A stretch of 64,000 bases of DNA from Asaia prunellae JCM 25354 (lineage in GTDB: Bacteria; Pseudomonadota; Alphaproteobacteria; Acetobacterales; Acetobacteraceae): positions 62,001 through 126,000 of the forward strand of contig NZ_BAJV01000004.1 in the NCBI RefSeq assembly GCF_000613885.1, in the 5' to 3' direction. This document shows, one piece after another, positions 1 through 8,096 of the stretch. The translations under genes and the position numbers were made by a program. The notes beneath the pieces were generated by a model. The model did no database searches, was not told where the DNA came from, and was given only the letters and a program-made list of their open reading frames with translations. Position 1 is the first letter of the stretch, and every line of letters begins with the position of its first letter.

Positions 1-68
1 CCAGCCGAGGCACAGGCGGTGAGACCTGCAAGCATGAGCACAGAGAGCAGAGAACCGAAGGGTCTCAT
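1..68 (-). CDS. putative lipoprotein, N-terminal part only
   Basis: On the minus strand an ATG at 68 opens a frame that runs off the window start. The 22 visible residues form a lipoprotein signal peptide: a short charged start (MRPF), a hydrophobic stretch and a lipobox ending LTAC. An AAGGA ribosome-binding site lies about nine bases upstream of the ATG. The gene follows the small membrane protein at 139-777 on the same strand after about 70 bases, so the two are probably co-transcribed. Function cannot be told from this fragment; the mature part lies outside the window. Confidence 0.5.
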   Translation of the reverse strand, partial: MRPFGSLLSVLMLAGLTACASA

Positions 69-138
69 GGATGTCAGTCCTTATGAGGTGGGGAAGAGAA
101 AGACGAGGCGCCGGAACGGCAAAGCCTGCCACTGTGCG

Positions 139-777
139 TCAGGCCGAAAGCGACTGTTGAAGCTCGGGGTCATTCGCCACGGCTTTCTGAATGACGGAGA
201 GGGCTTCGCTCTGATTGTCCCGTATCATCCGCATGCGATGCATGGCGCCGATAGCGACCAGAACCAGACACACGAAGAGACCTTTGAAAAAGGCGCCGGT
301 ACCAGCGTCGCTGTATGTAAGGGGGAAGTACAAGGAGACGCCGAACACCACAGCCAGCACGGCGAGATATTTCAGGGTCAGGCGCTTGATGCCATGGAAG
401 GTCAGAGCACGAGGTAAATCCATCGGATTGGTCCATAGCTTCTGGAGCGTCCGGTTATGCATCACGACATGACCCGTTGTGGTTTGACCACCGAGCCCCG
501 CCCAGAGAACACGCACTTCCTGACCCTCTCGCAGGGGATAGTTACCCCTGCCCTGCCACTCACGGCCCGAGGGCGCGATGACCCAGAAGCTCTGGTGATG
601 GGTGGTATGGACATTGACCCTTGGCGCATCCACCTGAAGACCGCCGGGTCCGCAATCCCTGACCTGTCCTCCCGAGGTTGTGGTGTGGGTGTGGGTCTCG
701 GTCCATGACCGCAGACCGCTGACCCGTCCCTGGATTCCGTAAATCCAGACCTTGCGACCGAAAATCTCGACATCCAT
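139..777 (-). CDS. hypothetical membrane protein with two transmembrane segments
   Basis: 212 residues. The first 120 or so are soluble and rich in Thr, His and Gly, with a run of Thr/His repeats near residue 30; this layout is known from small inner-membrane proteins of unknown function in enterobacteria and on plasmids. Two hydrophobic segments follow near residues 133-155 and 160-182, then a short charged tail, so the N-terminal domain probably sits on one side of the inner membrane with a hairpin anchor. It is the first gene of a minus-strand pair with the lipoprotein at 1-68, and diverges from the recombinase at 977. I do not recognise a function. Confidence 0.6.
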   Translation of the reverse strand: MDVEIFGRKVWIYGIQGRVSGLRSWTETHTHTTTSGGQVRDCGPGGLQVDAPRVNVHTTHHQSFWVIAPSGREWQGRGNYPLREGQEVRVLWAGLGGQTTTGHVVMHNRTLQKLWTNPMDLPRALTFHGIKRLTLKYLAVLAVVFGVSLYFPLTYSDAGTGAFFKGLFVCLVLVAIGAMHRMRMIRDNQSEALSVIQKAVANDPELQQSLSA

Positions 778-976
778 GCCGGGTGCATCCCCTCCGATAA
801 ACAGGGGAAAAACAGACGCTCATTCCGAACAGAACGAGGTCGTCACACACCCTGTGCAGTGCTGAACCTGCCCCCAGGATATCCCGTAAACACCTGATTC
901 TGTTACGATAATGGGAGGATGGCGAAACCGGGTGCAGACGTACCGAAAAGCTGTCCCGCAATGACAGGACGGGAAT

Positions 977-1537
977 ATGGGAAAATATGGCTATGCGAGG
1001 GTAAGCACATCGCGACAACAGACAGACAATCAGGTGAGCGACCTGCTCCGTGAGGGCGTGAGCGAGGACAGCATCGTGACCGAGACCATCTCGGGGGCGA
1101 CCTCATGGAAGACGCGACCGGCGCTCAGGAAACTGGTGCGAAAGCTCCATGCAGGAGACACGCTCATTGTGGCCAAACTGGACCGGCTCGGGCGCAATGC
1201 ACTGGACGTGCTGACCCTCATCGATGTGCTGAAAAAGCGAGGCGTGGCGGTGCGTATCCTCAATCTCGGCATCGACACCTCAGGCGCCGGAGGCAAGTTG
1301 TTCCTGTTGCTTCTCGCAGGCTTTGCGGAGTTCGAACGCAACATCATTCGTGAGCGCGTGCTGTCTGGGCTGGAAACGGCAAAGGCGAAAGGAACACGTT
1401 TGGGAAGACGCCCCTCCCTGCCCGAGGAGGACCTCGCTCAGGCCAGACGCCTTAAGGCGCAGGGGCTGTCAGCAAGGGAGGTGGCAAAGCTCCTGCACGT
1501 CTCCAAGATGACGGCATGGCGAGCCATGAACTCCTGA
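977..1537 (+). CDS. serine recombinase (resolvase/invertase family)
   Basis: 186 residues, the normal length for a Tn3-type resolvase or DNA invertase. The catalytic serine is Ser10 in the YARVST motif; the LDRLGRN motif near residue 71 and the GFAEFERNIIRER region mark the catalytic domain and the long E helix. The C-terminal 45 residues form a helix-turn-helix that would bind the crossover site. A GACGGGA ribosome-binding site precedes the ATG. It lies just beside the AT-rich Thoeris pair, with a second serine recombinase on the other side of that pair. Resolution, inversion or integration cannot be told apart from sequence; the length argues against the large serine integrases. Confidence 0.9.
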   Translation: MGKYGYARVSTSRQQTDNQVSDLLREGVSEDSIVTETISGATSWKTRPALRKLVRKLHAGDTLIVAKLDRLGRNALDVLTLIDVLKKRGVAVRILNLGIDTSGAGGKLFLLLLAGFAEFERNIIRERVLSGLETAKAKGTRLGRRPSLPEEDLAQARRLKAQGLSAREVAKLLHVSKMTAWRAMNS

Positions 1538-1604
1538 AAACCTTATCACAAACCCCGTCCCGTAATCGCATGACCGGACTCACAGCCATGCAAAATTGGA
1601 CTAT

Positions 1605-1627
1605 TCCCAAAACAGGTGTTTTTGGGA
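1605..1627. terminator. inverted repeat between converging genes, probable bidirectional terminator
   Basis: TCCCAAAAC at 1605-1613 pairs with GTTTTTGGGA at 1618-1627 around a four-base loop, with one unpaired T. It lies between the recombinase ending at 1537 on the plus strand and thsA ending at 1656 on the minus strand. The A-rich and T-rich arms would suit termination on both strands. A recombinase binding site is the alternative. Confidence 0.5.
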
Positions 1628-1655
1628 CGAAAATGACTATAAGAAATAAAAATAA

Positions 1656-2492
1656 TTAGACGCCGTTTCTAACAGATTTGATGTCCAGAAGATTTATTTT
1701 TTCAATCTTATCTGCACTTATAACGATAGTTAGTTTTGCGGGATATTTAAATCTCATTTCACTGATCCTAAATGTCCATAGCATTATTTTCAATAAATCT
1801 TCGTCTGAAATATTTTTGTGTCCCTTTATTCTGGTTATTCCAGACCCAAATATAGTAGTGGAAACATTTTTTTGAGCGTATATTTTATTTACCTCATCCC
1901 AAAAATTTACTAAAAATTCCAGATATTCAGGCATTGTTAGAAATGCTCTATTACTTGAATCAAATTTAGAAAATGCAGTCAAAAGATAATCTTCATATTG
2001 ACAAATTGTACCAATTTTAAATTTTTTTTTGTTTCCGTCCAATCTTTTTTCATTACAAGAAAATTCTTCTTCAGATTCAAACTTATAATTTTTTATATAA
2101 GTGTTCAATTCGGACGCTGTAATATTAAGATATTTGTTTATAAAAATACCATTGAGAGAATTTTCAGAAATTATTTTATTATCTACTTTGGTGTCGAAAT
2201 ATTCGTTGAAAGCAATTGCCTTCAATCCATTTTGCTGAAAAATATCTCCAACCTTGATGGCAACATCACTCCCTTCAACATCAATCGTTATTGAATTTAG
2301 ATTTTTAGACCATATCCATATTATTAAATAGCAGCATAGCAATAAAAACACAAAAATACATCCCAGCTTTATCTTCCACTCTGCCGGGATATCAATAAAT
2401 AATACGACAGCTGAAATTGCACTACTCACTGCCGATGTTGTGGTGAGAAAAATCTTTACAATTCTTTTGTCAAAAAATCTTACCCTAGCCAC
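1656..2492 (-). CDS. thsA: Thoeris effector ThsA, transmembrane-macro type
   Basis: 278 residues. Two hydrophobic helices (about 12-35 and 40-62) are followed by a macro-like domain (about 70-278) with the pattern SITIDVEGSD, VKVGDIF-like, AIAFNEYFDT and SLNGIFINKYL. That pattern is typical of the macro domain of membrane-bound ThsA in type II Thoeris. In this family the macro domain senses a nucleotide signal made by the partner TIR protein during phage infection (histidine-ADP-ribose is reported for type II), and the membrane part then damages the cell envelope. It follows thsB by 10 bases on the same strand. Base composition is much more AT-rich than the flanks, which points to recent acquisition. 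Assignment rests on architecture plus the adjacent TIR gene. Confidence 0.82.
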   Translation of the reverse strand: MARVRFFDKRIVKIFLTTTSAVSSAISAVVLFIDIPAEWKIKLGCIFVFLLLCCYLIIWIWSKNLNSITIDVEGSDVAIKVGDIFQQNGLKAIAFNEYFDTKVDNKIISENSLNGIFINKYLNITASELNTYIKNYKFESEEEFSCNEKRLDGNKKKFKIGTICQYEDYLLTAFSKFDSSNRAFLTMPEYLEFLVNFWDEVNKIYAQKNVSTTIFGSGITRIKGHKNISDEDLLKIMLWTFRISEMRFKYPAKLTIVISADKIEKINLLDIKSVRNGV

Positions 2493-2502
2493 AATACTAC
2501 CC

Positions 2503-3069
2503 TTACGATGCCTTAAAATAGAAAGTATTGGGATTTGTTTTACTTCCGACCATAAAGTCGCTATCTTTCAGTGACTTTATTATAACATCTTTATTCATGG
2601 GGACATGAAGTGTTGGTACTTTTCCCATTGAATCCCTAAAAATTGGAAGATTGTTCCATAGATTTTTTACTGAGGTTTTTAATTCATTGTTGATCAATAA
2701 ATCTGCTTTGGTGGAGTACTCAGGATAGACTACAATAATTGGTAGCCCTTGATTGTTTATCCCGTAATCGATTTCCTCTCTAAGAGCAGAGGAATTTTTT
2801 GTAAAGGAACTAAGTATTAAAATGATATTTTTTGACTCGCGAATCCTTTCTCGCAACCTCGGTTTTAATGTTAACTCCCAATCACTTCCATCCCGCACAT
2901 TATAAGTTTTTTCATGCGCGTCTACAAATGGAAAAGTCGTATCTCCTCCCTTCCACATTTTCAAGGTATTATAATATTGGAAGTCCTTAGTTGCATGAGC
3001 TCCTAAGGCACTAGCATGGAACGGTTCGGAAACATAAAATGCTGTATAGTTGGCATTTCTATAGGTCAT
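2503..3069 (-). CDS. thsB: Thoeris sensor ThsB, TIR-like domain protein
   Basis: 188 residues with a single TIR-like (DUF1863/ThsB) domain. Visible features are an N-terminal strand (YTAFYVSE), a KMWKGG turn, the hydrophobic strand NIILILSS near residue 81 and the helix ALREEIDYG near residue 95. Glu98 or Glu99 in that helix is the expected catalytic glutamate for NAD+ processing. ThsB proteins recognise phage and produce an ADP-ribose-type messenger that activates ThsA. This is the first gene of a tight two-gene operon with thsA. The region is AT-rich and bracketed by two serine recombinases, as expected of a mobile defence cassette. The upstream 3070-3285 stretch is AT-rich and should hold its promoter. 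Confidence 0.82.
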   Translation of the reverse strand: MTYRNANYTAFYVSEPFHASALGAHATKDFQYYNTLKMWKGGDTTFPFVDAHEKTYNVRDGSDWELTLKPRLRERIRESKNIILILSSFTKNSSALREEIDYGINNQGLPIIVVYPEYSTKADLLINNELKTSVKNLWNNLPIFRDSMGKVPTLHVPMNKDVIIKSLKDSDFMVGSKTNPNTFYFKAS

Positions 3070-3203
3070 GACCTTGCCTCAAAAGTATTGATTATAGAAA
3101 GAAGATACTAAATCTACGTCCCACGATAGGAAAAGTAAAGTAAATTATAATATTTATACCCTCACTCACAGATTTTTGATTTTCTTCCGCTACATTGCCG
3201 CTC

Positions 3204-3219
3204 TATATCAAGAGATATA
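3204..3219. repeat. short inverted repeat upstream of second serine recombinase
   Basis: TATATC at 3204-3209 and GATATA at 3214-3219 form a perfect six-base inverted repeat around AAGA, in the AT-rich gap 67 bases before the recombinase start at 3286. It could be part of a resolvase binding site or an operator for the recombinase. Its shortness makes chance occurrence possible in such AT-rich DNA. Confidence 0.3.
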
Positions 3220-3285
3220 ACGGTGTTATAAAATCGCAGAAAATGGACCACCATAAATCCCCGCCAGAACTATAAGGGGAATTGT

Positions 3286-3843
3286 GTGAAATATGGCTAT
3301 TGCAGAGTATCGACTTTAGGACAGGATTTACAGGAACAGAAAGACGCTTTGATGGCCTTAGGTGTCCCAAGGGCCGACATCTTTAAAGAGAAGATTTCCG
3401 GCGCCGTGAAATCTGATGACAGACCACAACTCGCGAAATTGCTGAAGAAACTCCAGACAGGTGACGAGCTTGTCGTCATGAAGCTCGACAGGCTCGGAAG
3501 GTCCACCCTCGACATCCTGACCGTCCTTCAGAATATCAGACAGCAGGGCATTGCCATAACCATCCATGGGGTTGGCACCATCAGGGATGACATGATGGGA
3601 AGCCTGACGATGAACCTCCTCGCCTCTTTCGCCGAGTTCGAACGCGCCCTCATCATTGATCGCACCCAATCTGGCAGGAAGAGAGCCATGGAGAGTGGCA
3701 TCAAAATGGGCAGGAAACCCAAGCTCAGCAGGCAAGCCCAAGAAGCTATCCCTAGGCGCTATGGAGAAGAAACCGGGACCGCATTAGCCAAGGAGTATGG
3801 GGTCGGACTGAGAACCATTCAGCGCCTCGCAACACGCATTTGA
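3286..3843 (+). CDS. serine recombinase (resolvase/invertase family)
   Basis: 185 residues beginning at GTG, with AAGGGG seven bases upstream supporting this start. Ser9 in YCRVST is the expected nucleophile; LDRLGRST and the SFAEFERALI helix complete the catalytic domain, and the last 45 residues form a DNA-binding helix-turn-helix (EYGVGLRTIQRL). It has the same architecture as the recombinase at 977-1537 but is clearly diverged from it, so the pair is not a recent duplication. It lies on the far side of the Thoeris genes and about 100 bases before the att-like site of the next island. It may resolve or invert this accessory segment. Confidence 0.88.
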   Translation: MKYGYCRVSTLGQDLQEQKDALMALGVPRADIFKEKISGAVKSDDRPQLAKLLKKLQTGDELVVMKLDRLGRSTLDILTVLQNIRQQGIAITIHGVGTIRDDMMGSLTMNLLASFAEFERALIIDRTQSGRKRAMESGIKMGRKPKLSRQAQEAIPRRYGEETGTALAKEYGVGLRTIQRLATRI

Positions 3844-3944
3844 CGCTTGAGGATGTAGCAAACTCTGCTACACTCTAGTGCAACATCGCTTGAGAAACAT
3901 GGTTGTTTTTCAGTGCCTTATCAGGGTGCGTTTCGAACCTGTAT

Positions 3945-3983
3945 GGTTTCGAGTCCCATAGTTCGCACCACTATCTCATTGAA
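3945..3983 (+). repeat. att-like site, left boundary of island (tRNA 3'-end-like)
   Basis: The stretch beginning GGTTTCGAGTCCCATAG and running through TTCGCACCA to CTATCTCATTGAAA recurs at 24625-24662 with few differences. It looks like a tRNA or tmRNA 3' end: T-loop TTCGAGT, T-stem 3' strand, seven-base acceptor strand, discriminator A and CCA. No matching tRNA 5' part is present upstream, so this is a junction copy and not an intact gene. The tyrosine integrase starts 75 bases downstream. Tyrosine integrases commonly use tRNA 3' ends as attachment cores. Confidence 0.75.
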
Positions 3984-4057
3984 AATCATAGGTTTTTTGG
4001 CTCTCGACGCGTTAAACCGGGGTTTTTCCGGAATTCTTCCCAGAACGGGAAAGTTTG

Positions 4058-5701
4058 ATGCTGCGTCTGATAGGGTCCCGCTACCATTTTCGCAGGGCCG
4101 TGCCGAAGGATATCCAGCCTCTCCTTAAGCGGTCCGAGATCTCCCTTTCGCTTGATACTTCGGCTAAACTCGAGGCTCGCAGACGGGCGGCACAGCTATA
4201 TGACCGGACCGGACAGTTCTTCGACAAGGTGCGCGCCATGAGTGACTCGAAAGCCCGACCGCCCACACCAGACGAGATCATCACTTTTTATGAGAGCTTC
4301 GTTCGCGATACCGAGTCTGCCCATGCCATCAAAATGCGCCTGCTCGAACTCAAGCATGAAAGGGAAATGACAGAGGTTCAGGTACGCTTCCTCGAGTTCA
4401 ACAACCTCGTGACGCGTTTTCTCTCCATCATCGGCCCCTATCTTGCCAAGGATACCGAGCGGCTCGAAACGATGCGGAAAATCGTGAAGAAGGATCTGCC
4501 TGAAGCGCGTGCGGAGGCCGCCAATCTGGCCGCTCAGGTCGATCTCCTGAAAAGCATCGTCGTCGACATTGGAACCGCTACGAAGAGCGAACCTATCGCC
4601 CCAGTGCCGCTGACTGCTGAACCAGACCCACGCAAACCATCCACGCCGAGGAAAAAGCTTGCAAGCTCCGGTTCCCGCTCAAAGCTTCTGACGGTCAGCA
4701 TGGCTGCGGAGCGTTTTATTTACCCAGATACCAATCGCTCGGAGGATACGAAACGCGGCACGCGCAAAGCGCTTAACCTGTTCATCGATGCCTTCGGCGA
4801 CATGGAGGCCGAACGGATTACCGGCGAGACGGCAGGCGAGTTCCGTGATCTCCTCTTCCGCCTTCCCTCCACCCATGGCAAGGAACGCAACGGCCGCTCG
4901 ATCCGTGACGAGGTCGCTCGCGCTGAAACCGAGAAGCTCGAGACCATCAGCGCCAAGACGGTCAAGAACCACTTCTCTCGTCTCTCCGCTCTTTGGGCGC
5001 TCCTCTTGCAGCGTGATCTGGTGTCACGCAACGTCTGGGCAGGCTGGGACTACCATGTCACGAAGAAGGTCGAAAGACGCTGCTTCAGCGACGCTGAACT
5101 GGCGCAGCTCAGTGCGACACCATGGTCAAGCCGCATACCCTCTGCACGCGCGGCAGCCGCAATCATCAATGTTGCTGCCTGCACAGGTATGAGACTTGGT
5201 GAGATCTGCAACCTGCGCTGCACCGACATCGAGATAATCGAGGGTGTCGCCTGTTTCCAAGTCCGCCCGCACAGCGAGACTGGATGGTCCCCAAAGACAC
5301 AGGCTGGCACACGCATCGTACCAATCCACCCTGAGCTGATTGCAAAGGGTATTCTGTCTTTCATGAAGCCCGATCAGGTCTGGCTATTCCCGGATCTGGT
5401 CGTCACAAAAACGGGCGACCGCTCGACGAGCTTCTCTCAGGCCTTTGCGCGCCTACGAAGCAGAGCCGGTCTCCCCAGGGAAGTCTGTTTCCACAGCTTC
5501 CGGCACACAGTCTCGACCAAGCTGCGTAATACCGGGCATGAACTGCGCGAAATCTGGATTGATCGTCTCCTGGGGCATGAAGCGACGCATCGCAGCCAGG
5601 GGACCATGAACTACACCTCCACGATTGACGTCCCTAACCTCAAGCGTGTGGTCGAAGCGATCAGTTACGAGACGCTTGATCTAGCAATTCCCGAAAGTTG
5701 A
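4058..5701 (+). CDS. int: tyrosine recombinase, island integrase
   Basis: 547 residues. The N-terminus (RLIGSRYHFRRAVP) matches the arm-type DNA-binding domain (DUF6538-like) of island and phage integrases, followed by a core-binding helical domain (about 205-330) and a catalytic domain (about 345-540). Catalytic residues visible are Arg379 in TGMRLGE, His479 and Arg482 in HSFRHT, the LLGHE motif and Tyr519 in MNYTS. It lies immediately inside the left att-like site and reads into the island, the usual position for the gene that inserts and excises such an element. A second copy of its first 90 or so codons survives at 24737. A TTG three bases upstream could also start it; the ATG is preferred. 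Confidence 0.92.
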   Translation: MLRLIGSRYHFRRAVPKDIQPLLKRSEISLSLDTSAKLEARRRAAQLYDRTGQFFDKVRAMSDSKARPPTPDEIITFYESFVRDTESAHAIKMRLLELKHEREMTEVQVRFLEFNNLVTRFLSIIGPYLAKDTERLETMRKIVKKDLPEARAEAANLAAQVDLLKSIVVDIGTATKSEPIAPVPLTAEPDPRKPSTPRKKLASSGSRSKLLTVSMAAERFIYPDTNRSEDTKRGTRKALNLFIDAFGDMEAERITGETAGEFRDLLFRLPSTHGKERNGRSIRDEVARAETEKLETISAKTVKNHFSRLSALWALLLQRDLVSRNVWAGWDYHVTKKVERRCFSDAELAQLSATPWSSRIPSARAAAAIINVAACTGMRLGEICNLRCTDIEIIEGVACFQVRPHSETGWSPKTQAGTRIVPIHPELIAKGILSFMKPDQVWLFPDLVVTKTGDRSTSFSQAFARLRSRAGLPREVCFHSFRHTVSTKLRNTGHELREIWIDRLLGHEATHRSQGTMNYTSTIDVPNLKRVVEAISYETLDLAIPES

Positions 5702-5877
5702 GCAGAGATCCGTCTCAATATTTCCAGGTGGTCCGCTTTCGCCTACATGACGGACATACGTGTCTATAAGCTGCTTTCCGAAAAGTGGACATGGGTGCGT
5801 GGTATCAGTGCGTCGACCTCTATAAAGCCGAGGTTACCTGGCAGCATCCGTCATAGCCCAGTGCACCCGTTACCGAG

Positions 5878-6006
5878 ATGGCAACACTGCGCTGGGTCGA
5901 CTGGTACAACAACCTGTGCCTCTTAAACACCATCGGATTCATCCCACCGGCCGAGGCCGAGATAAATTACTATGCGGGTATAAAAACGCTTGATATGGTT
6001 GTATAA
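5878..6006 (+). pseudogene. IS3-family transposase, C-terminal remnant
   Basis: In the frame from 5878 the sequence encodes WVDWYNN, NTIGFIPPAEAEINYYA and then a stop at 6006. This is the well-known C-terminal end of IS3-family OrfB integrases (WVDWYNN...IG..PPAE.E..YY). Only about 40 residues remain; the DDE catalytic core is missing and no inverted repeat partner is visible. The rest of 5702-6063 contains no intact gene. It marks an old insertion next to the integrase and just upstream of the operon that begins at 6064. Confidence 0.75.
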
Positions 6007-6063
6007 TCCAGTCGAGACTGCTTTCACAAAAACCCGAGACGCGCTACTCTGTCAATCAATTTA

Positions 6064-8091
6064 ATGAAGAGATCCATGTTGTCGTCAAAGGATAAAGAAT
6101 TAAAACGTAACTCAGATAGTATAGCATTTGGTTCATTTTTTATTTTTGGAAATTTTAATCAACTTCAAGGCGACGCTCTCAACAAGGCACTTGCCGATTA
6201 CAAGACTGGCATCATAAATTCGGTCACTGCCAAAAGCGGTAACCTGACAAGTCAATCCCTCGATATTCAGCAGGGATTCACTGCTGAAGCTCACCATGTC
6301 GGCTCGTTCAACATTGAAGCGGCCGCCAAAGGGCAACTCAACCACAACGCTACGCTCGATGTCGGCCAGGTCAATCACCCTGTGGCAGATATTCGCGTAA
6401 ACACTCCAAGTAGCAGCCACGATTATCAGGTGAAGTTCTACAAAGATGGGGACTCAACAGCTGCAGCACTGTCCCCAAAGAAGTACGACGCCGTTGGCAA
6501 GGTGGTCCCCAAGGATCAAGTCCAGGATGTAAAGGACGCCGCGTCCAAGCGCGCAGCAAAGGCAGAGGGGAACCGCCCTGAAGTCGCCCATAGCTACAAA
6601 GACACGGCAGCCAAGGCTACCGACACGCTGTCGTCCAACGATGACCAGAACATCCAAAGCACAGGACTCAATCGCAAGGGCGAGGGAAGCGCTGAAGAGC
6701 TGGCCAAGGAGGCAAAGGAAACGGGTAAGGGGCCTGACTACAAGGAAACTGCACGGGTCAGGGCAGAGTTCAATGGTATGCAGTATCGCAATGCCGCTAA
6801 GTCTGGAGCATTGTCGGGAGCCACATTTGCCGCGGCAGGCGAATTGTACGGTATTCTGAGCAGCAACGAGCCGATGAGCAAAGAGCGCTGCATGGAGGCA
6901 GCACAGAATATCGTGTTCAGCGCACTCAAAGGGGCTGGCCGTGCTGTAGCTGTAACCGGCGTGCAGCACCTCGGCCAGATGATGACTGATGCCGCGGCAC
7001 AAGTGGCGTCTAAAACCGCCGCTAAAGCTGCAGGCGGCGCTGCTGCCAAGGCCGGTGCTTCATCTATCGGTGGGAGTATTGGCCAGCAGTTGAATAAAGG
7101 AAACGTGGCTGCTGCAACTGTGGCCATCGCGATCTCGCTCGGCGAAAATCTCTACAAATTCTGCAACAGTGAAATCGACAGCATTGAGTTTGCATCGTTC
7201 TCCATCGGTAGCACCATACAAATTGTTGGTACTACCTGCGCCACTGGCCTAGCCGCGCCAGCGTCGGCTTTCCTTGGACAGCTCGTTGCTTCCAGCGTAT
7301 CATCGACAGCGGTAATGGGGACGACTCTGGGCGCTCTCGGACCTATCGCTCTCGGCGCAGTGTTCGCAATCGGGTTTTCGCTGGCGATTGGATCGTTTAT
7401 TGGCCATTTCCAAAGCGTTGGGTCCAAGATCGCGATCAAGGACATCATGGATGCAGCTGCCAAGCTCGAATCTGGGCAAATTATCCTGACCCAGTACGCA
7501 ACTTCAGTTGGTACCTTATCGGAAAACAAATTCGCCTGGACTGATTGCATCCCATTTGCCGGTGCAATTTCGGTGCTTTCCGAGTACAGCACCCGGAAGG
7601 GCCAGCTCAAATCCATCCAAGCTGACATGTACAGTCGCTTTGATCAGATCGATCAGGCAGAGCGCAGGCAGATGGAAGAGATAATGGAGCAGTTCAAGTA
7701 TCAGATCCACGCAATGGACTTGCAGTACGAGCAAACAAAACTGGAATTTATCACCCAAGCGGCTGACAAATTCGGTGAGATACGTACCGACTTAGATAAG
7801 CATCTTGAGCTAAACTATCTATTGTTTATCCCTGTGATCAAGCAGTATCAAAACGACACGAACTTTATTACGGCCGAAAGGCAGAAGGAAGAGCAGATCC
7901 GGGCCCGAAACCATTCCTATATGAAGGAGATCGAGCATCTGAGGGCAATGATTGATCAAGGCCTAATCAACAACGCTGAGGATCTTCAGCTCAAACTGGA
8001 ACTCGATGGAGCACTGAAAGACCGGATGGACCTGATCCTTCCGGCGATTACTGGATTTGACCAAGCATATGAGTTCTTGCTGCAGGCATAG
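6064..8091 (+). CDS. unrecognised large protein: glycine/alanine-rich membrane segments plus coiled coil
   Basis: 675 residues, first gene of a tightly packed operon. Residues 1-160 are polar and may form a domain of their own (with ADIRVN, HDYQVKFYKDG and KVVPKDQV as landmarks); 160-240 is a charged Ala/Lys/Glu-rich linker. Hydrophobic Gly/Ala-rich helices lie near 245-265, 345-360 and especially 374-450, where small residues are spaced as in glycine-zipper or pore-forming segments. From about 520 to 640 the sequence is a charged coiled coil. I do not recognise the family. The pattern suggests a membrane-inserting effector or scaffold working with the coiled-coil protein and helicase downstream; that role is inferred. 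The next start is only five bases after its stop. Confidence 0.75.
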   Translation: MKRSMLSSKDKELKRNSDSIAFGSFFIFGNFNQLQGDALNKALADYKTGIINSVTAKSGNLTSQSLDIQQGFTAEAHHVGSFNIEAAAKGQLNHNATLDVGQVNHPVADIRVNTPSSSHDYQVKFYKDGDSTAAALSPKKYDAVGKVVPKDQVQDVKDAASKRAAKAEGNRPEVAHSYKDTAAKATDTLSSNDDQNIQSTGLNRKGEGSAEELAKEAKETGKGPDYKETARVRAEFNGMQYRNAAKSGALSGATFAAAGELYGILSSNEPMSKERCMEAAQNIVFSALKGAGRAVAVTGVQHLGQMMTDAAAQVASKTAAKAAGGAAAKAGASSIGGSIGQQLNKGNVAAATVAIAISLGENLYKFCNSEIDSIEFASFSIGSTIQIVGTTCATGLAAPASAFLGQLVASSVSSTAVMGTTLGALGPIALGAVFAIGFSLAIGSFIGHFQSVGSKIAIKDIMDAAAKLESGQIILTQYATSVGTLSENKFAWTDCIPFAGAISVLSEYSTRKGQLKSIQADMYSRFDQIDQAERRQMEEIMEQFKYQIHAMDLQYEQTKLEFITQAADKFGEIRTDLDKHLELNYLLFIPVIKQYQNDTNFITAERQKEEQIRARNHSYMKEIEHLRAMIDQGLINNAEDLQLKLELDGALKDRMDLILPAITGFDQAYEFLLQA

Positions 8092-8096
8092 TTAAT

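Noticed and set aside
977-3843. Invertible Thoeris switch between inverted recombination sites
   Set aside because: Both recombinases read in the same direction and no matching long inverted repeats flank the Thoeris genes; only short, different repeats were found.
3875-3970. Complete tRNA gene ending in TTCGCACCA
   Set aside because: No 5' acceptor strand, D-arm or anticodon arm pairs with the visible 3' end, and the same holds at 24600-24650; both are att junctions only.
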